From the NCBI GenBank assembly GCA_964023205.1, contig OZ026844.1:33713326-33777325 (forward strand): 64,000 nt of DNA, read 5' to 3'. The DNA comes from Lutraria lutraria. Lineage: Eukaryota > Mollusca > Bivalvia > Venerida > Mactridae. How positions within the stretch are numbered: the stretch's first letter is position 1; every line of letters begins with the position of its first letter. Both the position numbers and the translations under genes were made by a program. The notes beneath the pieces were generated by a model. That model did no database searches. It worked only from the letters and a program-made list of their open reading frames with translations, and was not told where the DNA came from. Shown one piece after another: positions 28,001-43,000 of this stretch.

Positions 28001-31000
28001 CTGAATAAAATATGAGTAATCCTTGGTGGTCTGAATGATATCAATTCATTGTCATGTAAAGTCAATCTTGCTCATGCGACCACGTGTATTAAGTGACCTT
28101 TTTCCTAAGCGACCACTCCAAAATCTGAAGAGTGTTTTTGCACTATATTTTTAATGATTAAGTGACCTTTGCTCAACGGGACTAGCGACCACAAATATAT
28201 CAACAAAATCTGCCAGATCTTTTCATTAAGCGACTATTCACACGTCAAACTGTTAATTCCCATACAATGTGAAATGTAAACACAGACATAACATGTGACA
28301 AACGAGTGAAAAACATTACTACAATTGAATCGCAATAGTTTGGAATGCCACAGGAACGTCTAGAATTTTCAAACTATCGCATTTTTTTGTTTATGAGAAA
28401 AAAGCCGAACGTTGGTGATTTCTACACGTTTTCATTATGTTTCTGCATGAACGGAATTTTCCATGGCTGAAAATGGTCAAAATCGGAACAAGCTAAATTT
28501 AATTGTTTACCAGAGACAAGCTTTACAAATGATAGCTAAACACACAAGGGAAATAAATCTTTCGTAAAGTTTAAAAACAATATGGTTCCGTACTTTTCCC
28601 AGATTACTTAGCACAAAACAAACAAAATTGCGCCGATATTTTTCATTTTCTCGTCATTTCTTTGGTGATATATCTTTGCTAAAAATGTATATGTGTCTTA
28701 CACATGAAAATATTTTCCCTGGACTGCCACAGATGTTTGACCTGCGTCTGATATGCACGTGTGACCTTTACACGAATGATTACGGTACAGTAAACAATTA
28801 CAAAATACACATGACTTTTGTATTCAAAATTTTAAATGCTTATTATAATTCAGATTTTCACAGTCTTATAGCCAAATGATTTCTTTTTAACAATGACACA
28901 TGTCAAAGTGGTAGACAAATAAATTATTAACAAATCAATTATTTCCAACTATCGAATAAATTGAATAGGTGTGAAAAACAGTGTACAGTCACTTCGAACT
29001 TTCGCATTTTATTATAGTGTAAAAACGTATCTGGGGACTTCAATTGCATTTCGAACTTTTGCATTTTTCGTACTATCGCATTTCGAACTACTGCATCAAA
29101 TCTATATTGAAAATAGAAGAAAATTCTCCGGGACTGACAAACAATTTCGAACTATCGCATTTTTCGAACTATCCCATTTCTAACTTTCGCGATTCAACTG
29201 TATATTAATCACTTGTGTATGTAGATAGCACTTGGGTGTAGGACGCAGGTAAAATATCAGTGGAAATCCTTGGAAAAATTACTTTTACGAGTATAAAAAA
29301 TATTTTTAGCAAAATAAATAACGAAAGACATTGAAAAAACCTGGGCCATTTTGTTTACAGTATCTTTGTGTTACGTAAGTACAGTACAACCTCTGTAGAG
29401 CAACACTCTGTGGGAGCTGCAAATATTGACCGTTGTGTAGAGGTTGTTGCTCTACAGAAGTTAAATTTATAGTAAATATAAGGTTAGGGAAATTTTGAAG
29501 GTGTTGTTATGGAGAGGTTGTTGCCTCTGGACAGGTTGTACTGTATTACGAAAACGTGATATTGACTTTTGTATTAAAACACCAATTAATTTCTTAAACC
29601 GTGTTCTCGTACTTCTCAACACCATGAGGTTATCAAAATTAACGTCACGATCAGCAACATTTGTTGTTGATTTACTAACTTGCGTCTACAACAGACGTAT
29701 TCGACTACGAAATCCTTGAAAAGTATGGAATCGTTCGGGTTTTTAGACTATCGCTTAAACTGGTTCCTGTTCCATGTAGCAGTGCACCAAAGGGGGGCTT
29801 TGTACACATAAGTCAATGGGAACTAGTTTAACTATCACTATGAACGATTTACTTCCTCGGTTGCACATTCAATAAATTTCATCTCCAGTAAACAAATAGA
29901 TTCAATTTGTCTGTTTCGTTTAGTCACAGATTAAATGGATCAAACTTTGCACCAATATATAAGACGCAATAGATTTTTAAAACAATTTTACGTTTAAATA
30001 CATTTGTATTAAAAACAAGTGAAAAATTGTGCAAAGAGGTATGCACATGCTGTACTGTAATGGAATATTGTTGTCATTTCAAATAGTACAATATAATTAA
30101 AGGTACATATGCTTTATTTTACCATTGGTATTCATTTTCCCTACTTTTTGACTCATCACTAATGTGTATCATTGGTGATCTTTCTATAAAGTACTGTCTA
30201 TATTTTCCATGAACAAGGTAAAATACCTGAACAAATCATTTAAATCAATCTTGATTTTTTCATTGCAAAATAATCATAATAATTACTATTATTTGTTACA
30301 CAGTTGAACACCTACTCGCAATAAAAGTTCCCTGCAGCAAATATATACTTGTAACAGTACATGCATGAAAAAATGCTACTGGTACTTCAATATAATTATG
30401 TCATAGTTCAAGAATCGGATACTTCAGGTTTTGTATTGAGAGACCACTTTTGGTCTTTCCCTTGGGCAGTTGCTTAATACAGGATTGACTGTATAATTAA
30501 ACAATCAATATCTAAGCACTGATGTGAATGTATGATTGTTAAGATAAGTGATTGATATATCTTACAGTACTTTAACATTCAACATAACTCTATGGGCAAC
30601 TATACACGAACCAATAAGGACAACATCAGCATGACAACAAAATATTATCAAATTCCAGACGATGCTACCAATGGAAACGTAAAGGATTTAGAAATTCAAG
30701 GTATTCTATGTGTATTCATATTAAGCCAAATTGTTCATAATGCTAATATGCTCAGAACATCCTATGATCTACTGGGGAGGGATGATCAGTGGTCTAGTGC
30801 TAATGCACTGGACTACTGAATGGATGGTTGTGGGTTCAAATCTCAGCTCAGCCTTCCAATTTTTCTTGGACGCTGTCTCCAGCCCAACTTTAATGTATGT
30901 ATCTGTCAGTACATACTATTAAGAGAAACAATATGATCTTATTGGTTTATACTTGTTTATTTGTTTAACTACATTGTTTCTACTCAAGACTCCCTGATCT

Positions 31001-34000
31001 GGTACATGACATGCATGCATCCTATTTAGGCCACGCCTCCTAGTGTATGACTGGTTAAGGCATACTACACCAAAAACCGAGCCAAGTACTGTGTTAAATA
31101 AGAAAATATCACTGGAACTGATGAGGTGTGTATCGACACTTTACACGGGTAAGATAAAGAACAAGGAAAAACTATTTGAAACAAGAAATGCGGCAGTGCC
31201 ACGAAACCAGGTTTTCCAAGACTTTAATATCACAGTACTCTAGAATTATTCGCTAAGGCTTCATCAGTGGTTTTCCTGTGTGACTAATAAGTTAACATTG
31301 ACCTTTACCCTACTGGCATAGAATGCAATCCCAAGCTTGGTTTCTATGTAAGCTACCTCCACACAAAATTTCATCGCAATATCTAAATCCTTGATTTAGT
31401 TATTCACCGGAAACTGATTTTCTATTTTTAGTAACAGTGACCTTGACCAAACTGTCCCCAAATACAATTCCAAGCTAAGCTTTCATGCAAGGTTGTTAAA
31501 TACCCAGTTAAGTCAAGATTAGTCATTCCAAACTTAAGTATTTGACCGGAAACTGAGTCATTGAGACTATTAGCGAGTCCGATTAACAACTTGAATATTA
31601 CACAGTCTGTATGTACAAATAAACACCACTTAAAAAGTAGTTTATTGTGTTTGGGTTCAATAAGATAAGAAACATCCATATGCTATAGTGGCTATTTGAT
31701 ACTCTGAGATGACCAGGGTTAATACAACATATACAACATAGTAGGCCTGGCTTATCAGCATGCACATTCATAGTATGATATGATTGGTAGAGAATACAAA
31801 TACACAACAGTTTGCTTCATCCTCAGTAATATCGCACAATGCTTGATAGTCTACTAAATTCAACGTCATGATTGTTTACCACAGTAGGACTGGACTCGGT
31901 TTGTTTATTGACAGACAGGCAGATTCATTCCCTTCGTTGTTTATCGAGCTCGCTCTATTTCTGTTTTGTTTATATGACGTGATGATCATTGCGGATATTT
32001 CGGACACTATCAGTAATTTCTGCTTCATTCTATGAAAGTGCGATTTTGCATTGCCACTTAGAAATAAGCATTCCATATTATATATAAGTATGGTGACTTC
32101 CAACGCCATACAATGATTCTAATAGCTTCATAAATTATATAAATCCAACCAATCATGGTAAAACTATCTTAAATGCCTTTATTTACTGCATCACAAAAAA
32201 TCTGGACTGACCACCCTGTCTTTGTCTATAGTTTTTATCACGAAAATACATGACTATGCATATCTAAGAGTGTAAATTTAACCCAACCACCAAATTTTCA
32301 CTCGGATTGATGCAATTCACTTCCTCTGTTACCTCAGCTACCATAAAGATGTCCATCGGCCCATCCAACAGGTAAAACACCTGCTACAATACTTCAAATA
32401 CGCAGTCAGATTCGTACTGAAAAATGTTTGTACCATCGGCAAAAATAAAAATGCCAAATTGCAATTTTTTTTTCACTTTTGGAAATATTACGACCACTGC
32501 TTTTGTAAACCAAGAAATATAGGGTAGTGCCTAAGGCATATTAATTGTAAGTATAGATGAAAAATTAACCTTAAAGTTTATGAATTTCTAAGAAAAAATT
32601 GTGTCTACCACTTTCAGAGCACAAGCTTTCACTTAATGCAGGCCTGTCTTCCAAGGAAATAAATGGAAAAACTGTTAATAACTTCGATGTCATAAAACAC
32701 TTTCAGACACTAAATTTGAGTCATGCTATGCAAAGGTGGGTGAAATTTACTTTTCTGATATTGAACCAATCTTGTTAACAATTTAGTTTACTTCATAAAC
32801 GAGCTTAATTAAGATACATTTGTGTTTAAATGTATCCCTGTTTTCCAGTACCACTTAGATAGGGAGAAAAAACACCACTTTAACGACCAATACTTTTCTG
32901 ATCTGTTTTTTCGATAATAAGACCACCGTGATATTAAGATCAATTTATTGGGTTCCAAAGATGGTCTGGATAATGAAGTTTAATGTATAGTTTAATTTAC
33001 ACTTAACAGTATTTTTTCCATTAAGGAAGAATCATTCGGCAAAGAAAATATTTTTTGCCTTCATGGTTTCTGAGATTCTTTAAAGAATTAGCTAATGCAC
33101 TAATATATATTTAGAATTAGATGATGCATTAATATATATTTAGAATTAGATGATGCATTAATATATTTAAGTAAAGAACATCTATTCTTTTGTTTTTCGT
33201 ATTTTCACAAAAATCACACATTTCTAATTAATTGATTATTGTTTTCCAGCATGCTATTAATAGAGCTGTACTTCACGCTTCATTCAGTTCGTGTTTTCGA
33301 AGAGTTTCGCCAAGGACAGTGTTTGCATGTTCAGGGTTGGGTAAGATTTTATAATTCCTTAAGTGAACATGAGAATGCTGATACCAATAGTAATATGGCT
33401 TTCAAGAATTGAATTAAAGAGCAGTCAACCACCACAAACTCAATACAAGCTATTCACATGAATAGACCATTTAGCATTAAACAATTAAGATAAGAAAAGC
33501 TAATTGTTAATAATGGATGGCTATCTTTCTTCAGAACCAGATGGTCTCTTTTCAATCCAAGAAACTTTTTAGCATAAGTTTGTGTGTTTGAATAATTAAA
33601 CATTAAACATTCTGTTTCAATGATACAGTAAGGTTCGGGTGATTTGTCCGATTTTCGCGAATCGCCGCGGAATTAAAATCGCGCTAAGCCACAGGTAGAT
33701 CGCTTCAACGCGGCGATTTGAATTTTGGCCGTCGCGTTCAGAGCGACGATGATCGACGGTGACTGTCACCACTGAAGGGCAATAATTCGCGGTGGATTGC
33801 GGCGACGATCGCTCAACCCATGATACGCGATGTCGCCTCTTTAGTTTTCTAAAAACTTACAAATTTCTTGTCAATAACAGTGTTATTCACACATTATTTA
33901 ATTGCGCTTTTGTGAACAAATTGTTACCTGATATGTGTGAAAAATTAGCGTTGACATAAATTATAATCAACGAGTGTTGAGAACTTAATAGTAGTTGATG

Positions 34001-37000
34001 AGCTGTAATTAATCTGTCAGCTTTCGTATATTATTGCACGCAATAATATTACATGTAAACAATGGACTGGTTTTATTGATTAGAGCACCAAGCTACATAG
34101 GTAAAATGAGAGACTGCGACTCGGTCTTAATTCTCGCCCTGGTACTCCATAAATAAAACACTAAAAATAGACATATGAATATCGCCCTGTACGTAACGCT
34201 GCATATGTAAAACATAGCTACACAGTTTACATATTCGCTTAGCAATTTGCCGGTATTTCTACATATTTTCTTCAAGAATGGGATTTCCTACTTGACAAAA
34301 TTTAATCAGATGTCTGGATTTCAGTCGGTCTTGGCCGACGGATTTAGTAAGTGTTAAATCCTGAATTATCTTACCATGTGACTGTTTTCAGAAAATGAAC
34401 GGTCAACAGAAAGCGAAAGTAGAAGAAAGATTCACAATAAATATCATTTTATTTACTTGAGAGTCGGCTTTAGACGTTCGCGAATCACCGCGATCCATTG
34501 CTATCAAAGATTACCGACTGATAAATAAGTCATAAAACGCGGTGATTAGCGACATTGCGGTGATTCGCGTTTTTTTCAAGATCGATGACGCGATGAAAAT
34601 CGCCGCTACGGGTGATAAATTGACGATTACGAACGCGGGGGAAACGCGAAAATCGGACAAATCACCCGAACCGTACTGTTAGTGTGTAAAACTAATTATA
34701 ATTCAGGTAACATTTCATGACCCAGACAACACTGGACAGGTGATTATTAACCTGGAGACATTGACGAGCAAAATTCAATGCCAAAATATGGATATTTACA
34801 TCACAGGTACATTTGTATAAGGTATATCATTAGGCCATCTTTAAAACTAGAAGCCCAAGGGCAACATGTCGAGCCCCTGTATAGCCAGCTTGTGATCTTG
34901 ACCTTTGAACTACAAGTATGGGTGATATTCATGACACATTATTTCATTGAAGTAAACTTTTATACCAATTTATTTCAAAATCCTTGAATGCAAACAGAAG
35001 TCTCAGCCCAGACAAGGAAAATATATTTGACCGAATGTGTTATCTTGACCTTTGACCTATGAAAATCTGGGTGTAACAGTTGCCCAAGACACATTGTCTC
35101 ATTGTACTATGGCAAGTCATTTTCAAACAATTCAATGCATAAGGGAGACACAGCCCTGACAAGGTGTATAATGATTATTTTTTATATTTGACCTCTAAAT
35201 GTGACCTTGATCTTTGAGCTAGAGACCTTGATCTTACGCACTGCACACCGTCTCATGGTGTTTAACAATTATGCCAAGTTATCTTAAAAAGTTTCTATGC
35301 ATAAGGGAGATACAGCCTGGACAAGGTCTATAATGCTCATTTTTGACGTTTGACCTCTAAGTGTGACCTTGACCTTTGAGCTAGAGACCTGGATTTTGCA
35401 CATTGCACACCTTGACATCATACTATAAAATACATGTGCTATTTTGATAATATTGAAATCATTACGGTTATAGAGAATAATCCAGGAATGGTCTATTCAC
35501 ATGCAATTAGCCAATACCGTTGACACCTTCCTACATTTCTACCATGCTATGTCATTACGATCTTGTCATTTTGCGCTAAAGTGGAATATTCCTGGATTAT
35601 TCTCTATAACCGTAATGATTTCAATATTATCAAAACTGGTACATGTATTTTCTACTATATGATGTCAACCTGTGCTATAATGCATATTATATTTTACTTG
35701 TATAATCATCACATATAATTTGACAGCGGGACAATTCCACAATGATATATTAACACTCATTGAATGATGATGTTGGCTCCATCTCATTTGCGAGGGCTCT
35801 TTCACATTGCCGATGGCTCCAGCACGTTGTCGATCACATTTGCAAAAATGTTGAGTATTTCATTATAAGGTATTCAAAGTCTTATATGAAGTGTTAAGGG
35901 TTGCATTTTAGATATTGACATTCTTTTGTATATCCATTAAGACATTTACAGGGGAATTTTTAAAAACTTTTACTGTCAGTTAAGAGAGTTACCACCATAT
36001 TTGTTACTCTACCCCCAACGTAAAATAGTACCTTAAAATCAAATGAAGACACCTGTATGAAAATTGACCTACCTCACTAACAGATGATACAATAAATGCA
36101 AGAATGTGTATAAGTCTAAGGTAACCAATGTTTAGTCAATTCAAATTGTTTATATGATGTTTGGAACTAATATGTTGCAGAAAAAGTGAAAAATGTAGCC
36201 CCAACCCCAAGATTTTCGCCTTTTACCAAAAAGTAGCAAACTGATAAATATCAATAACATGAAAACTAACACATTGGAAACTCCTGAAATTTTCTCAAAA
36301 TTAACTGCTATGTGTGTGTAATGGCTATACAAAAATTTTAAAAGTTTTACCGTCCGGTTTTGAAAAGGTGTGTGTCAGAAATCCATGGTCACTTGATTTT
36401 CCTTAATTAACCATGTGTAAATTCCTATAAACTTAACCAAATATTTTAGAATGAATATTTTCCTACATATTATTGTATGAATTCATGTTCTTAAAACGAA
36501 ACATTACATTTTGAAAAACAAGCATGTGCTTTTAAAACAGATATTCTTATTAAACGTGTTTACCTGTTTAGACTTGAAATTGATCGATGGCTCTATAACG
36601 GATGTGTCGATGGCTCATATTTAACAGATCACAAAAATGTGAAAGAGCCACCATTTAGTAGGGGTGTTACAGTCAGTATTGCATGCAATACATGTCCCCT
36701 CCCAGCAACTATCATGATGTTTCTACAGCAGCATCTGTCTAGATTTTTTAACGATAACAATTTTGTCTAAATGAACGAGTCAGCTGAAGTTATCATCCGA
36801 AACCAAATTTCTATTTTTAGTAAAAGTGACCTTGGAATTTGACCTATTGACCTCAAATGCATTCCTACTTTAGGTTATTCCCTAAGCTATCCATACCCCA
36901 ACTTTCATTGAAATCCATTACCCCTAACTGAAGTTATCATCTGGAAACCACTTCGGATAGACAGGTGACGGACGGACATTGACAAACACTATAGTCCCCT

Positions 37001-40000
37001 ACCGGTACGGCAGAGGACTAATAAAATATTATCGCACAAAGATTTTGGCTATATATATTTTAAAAGTATGTGTAACATTTTAACACTTCACTATTTCTGA
37101 TTAAAATATCCAATTAGCATCCAGGAGACATCAGAAGTTTTGGTTACCTGGTAGCGTAGTTAAAAAATGAATTGGGATCATGGTCCATTTTAAGTCAAAG
37201 CTGTTCTGTTTACAGATGTGTAATCATTTTCACATGCTGCATGCATTTGAGATAGGTTTTTAAATTTTGTTACCCATGTTATTTTAGGATATGACATACC
37301 TTCATTCCTACAGGTGACAGTGAAGGGAGTATTACAAGGTGGTCCGCTTATTTTCCGGTTTGTCCTGTCGCTCAACTTTCTCTGAAAAGAATGAGCAATA
37401 AAACTTAAAATTATTTATAAAACTGTGGAATTACATCAATTTTTATGGAGGTTAAGTAAAGGATCATTCTCATTTATGCTTACTAGAATATCGAAGTAGA
37501 AATGAAGAAAAAATACCACAGTTTTTTGTATTTCAGACTGGAGTCTTCCAACCAAGACCAGCCAAGTATTGGCTTTGGCTGTGATAGTGTTGAGTTTATT
37601 GTCAATAGCTATCACTGTGGGTGAAATTGTTTTCATGGGTTATGTGTTTAAGGTAAGTATATAATACTATATAAAGTTAAGCAGATCATCTATGGTAATT
37701 TGGGTCAGCATTTTCATAATCATTAGCATCACCTTTAGTTATGATTATGTCATATTTGTTTGTTGTATTGTTGTGTTGGTAAGAATAGTAAATGTCTAAA
37801 AGTCAAAACGACATGTAAACACAAATGTGTATAGACACTATTTATTTCTAAATCCAACAATTATTAAAAGGAAAGCATGTGTATTGAAGGTGATTATTGT
37901 ATGCCATACTATATGGAATGTTTTTTTTTATGTGGCAATGCAAAATCGCAACTTCTTGCACTGAAGCAGATTACTGATAGTGCCTGAAATATCCGCAATG
38001 GTCATCACATGATATAAACAAAACAGAAATAGAGCGAGCTCGATAAACAACGACGGGAATGAATCTGCCCATCTGTCAATAAACGAACCAAGTCCAGTCC
38101 TACTACTAGAATTTAGTACACTATCAAGTATTGTGTTATATCACTGAGGATGGAGCAAAACTACTTTTTAAGTGGTGTTCATGTGTACATACAGACTGTG
38201 TAATATTCAAGTTGTTAATCAGACTTGCTAATAGTCTCAATGATCACGTGACATTCACTGAATACTATGTTTCATATAGTTGTTGTCTCGTCAAGGTCAA
38301 TCACCCATAAATTACTAGAAACGTGTGAATATATCAATAAAAGTGGTTTCAGTTTACTGAGAACTTGACTCTGCCTGGTGCGCTACAACGAGAACTAGTT
38401 TAGTATTTATATGGGCACTACGCTTTAACCATAATCAATGTGACGACAGGGTTCGACATTAAGGCATGTCCGAACGACAATCAATAGCTTACTGGTCAAG
38501 TCTAACACATCTTGCTATTTGGTAGCCCGAATGGTCGTGCTCTTGAAAATGCAGCCGAAACTCTTTATATCAAAGGACTTAGAAAATTGTTCAATCTAAA
38601 CAAACTTCGATGCATAAATTATTAGATAAATTTGCTGTGTTTATTACATTTTGGAGCGATCGTCAGAGTGTTGTAATAATCATTTAATCACGTTATAAGA
38701 TACAGAACACGGTATTTATACGTTTCGATATATTTATTTAAGCAACATTTCACAAATAAACAAAACATTATAAACATATTCACACAGACTAATTGTATAA
38801 TCGCGAGCGTGGACACTGACTTGTTTACGCAATTGTCATTAATTAAATATCTATTTCGGAGCTCAATACAAAAAATGTCCGATCAGTTGAGAAATGATGA
38901 CTTACCGTTAATTGGTTCGACATAGATGGTCACTTTATAGTTCAATATAGATGGTCACTTTACAGTTGAAAATCTATGTTTGGGACCATTATACCAGGTT
39001 TCTGGAGACTTTATTTAAATATTTTAAATGCATTCCAGCAGATATTGCAATGTCTGATACATCGAGGTGATAGTTTCCCCTGATTTTAATTTTAGGGTGG
39101 AAACAGGGACTACATAATTATAGAGTTCCTTGTGAACTGTAGAACCATATGACCAGATTCATGAAACATCAACAGCTCGTCTTTTTGATCGAGTAGATGA
39201 TCACTTTAGTTTCAGGATCAGTTAAGTCAAAATAACAAATTCATGTGATCTGAAACTTCGCACATCCTGATAAAAATAGGCCACATTCTAGTATTCAATT
39301 GCCGGATGCAATTTTGCGCTGTACAAACATTTAATTTGTTTATATACTGACTAGCATTAGAATTGTAACAGAGTGCAGTTGTATAAAGATCATAATAGTC
39401 TGTTCTACAGACCTCGAAAAAAAAATTCAGATCCACTCGCCCTGTAGGGCAAGTGGCTCTGAGAATCCACTCGCCCTGCAACGAAACCCACTCGCCCTGC
39501 ATTTTCAGAAAAGGAAAAACACAGCATTTTGTTTTAGATGTATACTGGTCATACGAAATACTGCGAGTCTAACTCTTCACTTTAACATCAAAACCTCAAA
39601 ATGATTCAGCAATAACATTCATCAGTTTGATCACAGTTGCAATCTACCATCATGATAGCCACTGTCATCATCATCACTATATTCATGACTACTGAAACAA
39701 TCATCTTAATCATTTTCATTCACTACTAAGGGATAAATTTTCACTATCCTTATCGCCACTTATTATCCTTCCCTTTAATTTCATCATATTATTAAGTTTC
39801 ATCATTCTCATCACTAGACAAAAACTTTGTTACAGAAAACCAAGCAGTTTATGAGCAAAAATTATAAAACTTATTTCCAACCAAAGAAAGATGAGAAAGA
39901 TCTTCCGATGTCTGAGTACTTGAAGTTCTTCAAATTCTGGACAGTTATCATCATCGCATCTGATATTCTGACATTATTTGGCACATTCTGGATTGTCAAC

Positions 40001-43000
40001 CATACAGAGGTACGTTTAGATAGACTATATAATGATTCCTATAAAAAAAAAAACCCGAACTAAAAACCATCAGTCACAACTACAAACTTGACCTTTGAGC
40101 TACACACATACATTGTAGGCATTTTAATCATGGAAAATATTTTGTATGAAGTTATTTCAAAATCCCTCGTCTAATGACAGAGAAATGGTCGGACAAGAAT
40201 AATCTGGACATGCACAAAATAACCCACTATTGTGGTGATTTAGTTGAACTCTACACGTGGGCTTGACATAAATGAGGGACAATCTCTGTAAAGGGTACCA
40301 CCTTTGAAATGTCTTCAATAAAGCTGTATTGGATTTAGACTATACAAGCCAAACCCTACACTTATCCCAGGGAACAAAAAATACAATCTAATTAATGCAT
40401 ACACAGACTGCATTTTCAACATCTGAAATAAATAAGGTGTTACCCAACCTATCCTTATCCCCCCCCCCGTGACCCTAGCTATTTATTAGGTATTAGCTTA
40501 TTATTATTTTTCAAAAGTATATTGCTTTATAACATGACCCACGGTGCAGGAGTGTAGTAAACTCATTGATTATTTTGTGTATTAAATGGGTCAATAATAC
40601 ACTAGTGTAATAAATATGCTAATGAGCCGAACCACTATCACTACGCACTGTCAAAAAGATAAACACATCAAGGTGTTGAATGATATTTCTATCAATGATC
40701 AGGTTGCAAGAGTGCAACGACTTTTACTACCCCATCCACTAAAGTAATGGATATTTTCATTAAAAAAAACAGCTGCCGGGATTTCATGGGCCTAACGGTT
40801 ACAGCCAGGGCGTATAAAAAATTGAAATAAAAATCGGTCCAGATCCGTGCTCCCCCCATTTTTCGGCAAAAATGTACCCGCCTCCCTGTAAAGTAAAAGT
40901 ATTAGTTGTCACCACTGAAAACGTGCGGCATCGTGGTTTATTGTAATCTAGGAGTAACAGTCTAACTTTAAATCATTCCAAACAAATTATTATGCTCCAA
41001 TATGTATTACAAGACCCAAAACATGAGCTACGAAGAACAATTTCTAAATTCAGAAAGGGTTGCGAAAATATATTATTCATGGGCCTAACGGTTACAGGCT
41101 GTACTTACAGCTATGGCTAGTAAATTAAACATATTGGAATCGAAAAGCCTTTAATGCACTCACAGACAGAAGAAATTGCATATTTCATGCAGTTTCTTTC
41201 AGATTCGTTTTTGTGGGTCACACCATTCCATGACGTCACCATGCACAATGACGTCATGAGCTAGTTGTTGATACTGTGTTATCTGCATGAACGAATTAAT
41301 ATTTAGTCTATTTATAGCATTTACAACATGTTATAAATGTGGTTGAATAAAGCCGATATATAGTATATATGTCAGTAAGCATAATTAGTTTCCTTTGAAA
41401 TAGATTATTCTGGTACTACTTTCTAAGCTCATGTGTTTCAAAAACCATACAACTTATATAGAAAATAGGCACTGCCATAATATTTTCTTCGTTTGTAAGT
41501 ACGCAATTTGCTGGTCATGTTTTAAATAGAATCTTTAATTCGTGTTCATGTTTATTAAACTTGTCATCTAAAAACAACAAAAACTCGGCTGAGCCTCATT
41601 TTTATCGTTTTCAGAGGACTCGTTTAATAAATTCAATACAACATAAACACTCATTCAAGATCCTCTATATATTAAATAGATAGTAAAAAAGCATAGGAGT
41701 AGGAATAAGAAATTTAGTTAGATTCTAAAGAAGAAACATCGTAAAACACAATTTGTGTGTTTACAACCATGAATTGTTACAGATGATTGCTGCTATGTTT
41801 TCAGCAAGAAAATTGGATAGTGGAGACCCTGGATTATTACACAGTGCTGCTCAGTTTTGGTGGTGTTTTTGGCTGGTTGAGTTTATTCCGCTTCTTTAAA
41901 TTCCACAATAAATTCAACGTAAGACAATTTTTATGCTTTGGTATGTTTTTAATTATTTGCAATACAAAAGAGCATTGCAATATTGAAATTGTTTTATTTT
42001 ACCTACCCAGCACTGTAGGCAGTCTTTGATTAAAATTAATTTTTTGTGACAGGTTGCCCAGACTATATACTTTATGAAGGAAACTTTCTAAAACTAGGTT
42101 GTCCTCCAAAAGACTTAAAGAAGGAAAAAAAAATTCTTTCAGGCAGGGGGCAACCCACTAATTCCAACACTGTGTAGGGTGTAAGAGCCTAACTGAAGCA
42201 TAGGTGTCCGACTACCAATTTTTAGCAAAAAAAAAAACTGTGTCAAAGAATATAAAATCTGAAGCAAGCTAGGTATGACTGTCTTGAGTTCAGCAAATGC
42301 TGCTTGTATTGTTTTACAGTGGAATCAAATATTAGGGAATTTCTTAACACCTCATTCTGATAACTTCTAACATTCACAGTCTGAGAGACAGTAAAGATCT
42401 TCTTTGTAAAAAATGTAGCAGAGTGGTATTCGCCAGCCTGATGACCTTAGTTGGTAGAGCATCTGACTTGCAAGCAGGAGGTTGCGAGTTCGAGCCCCAC
42501 ATTGGCTACTTTATTTTCCTCCTCCTATTATATTTGGTGCCATGAATGCGTGACTAGCCTTGGAATCCTAGAGCTAGGGTGAAGCAATAGTTGGGTAAGG
42601 CTAAATTAAAGAGCCTGTACGTGATTATTACGATTAATTACTTTGAATAAAAAGGAAGGAGGAATGTAGCAGTGTGGTATATTGTATTTATATTGGCTGG
42701 GATATTCGCCAGCCTGATTAGCTCAGTTGGTAGAGCATCTGACTTGCAAGCAGAAGGTCGCAGTTTTGAGTACCGCATTGGGTACATTATTTTCTTCCTC
42801 CAATTACATATAATTGCATGAACACTATCATAGTGAGTCAATAAAATTACTAAACCGAAAAATGACGCTTAAAAGTACATTTTAGATAAAAACAAAAATC
42901 ATGTTTATCAAAGCTGACGGCTAACTTACCGTTTTGGCTTAGAGCTATGGGTCCAGGCCTAAGTATTGTTTCTGGTTATTTTTGTTTACCTGCCACTGGT

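Noticed and set aside
42432..42509. Functional tRNA-Ala gene
   Set aside because: The acceptor stem pairs only partly and the D-arm is altered; SINE-like tail and a sister copy follow.
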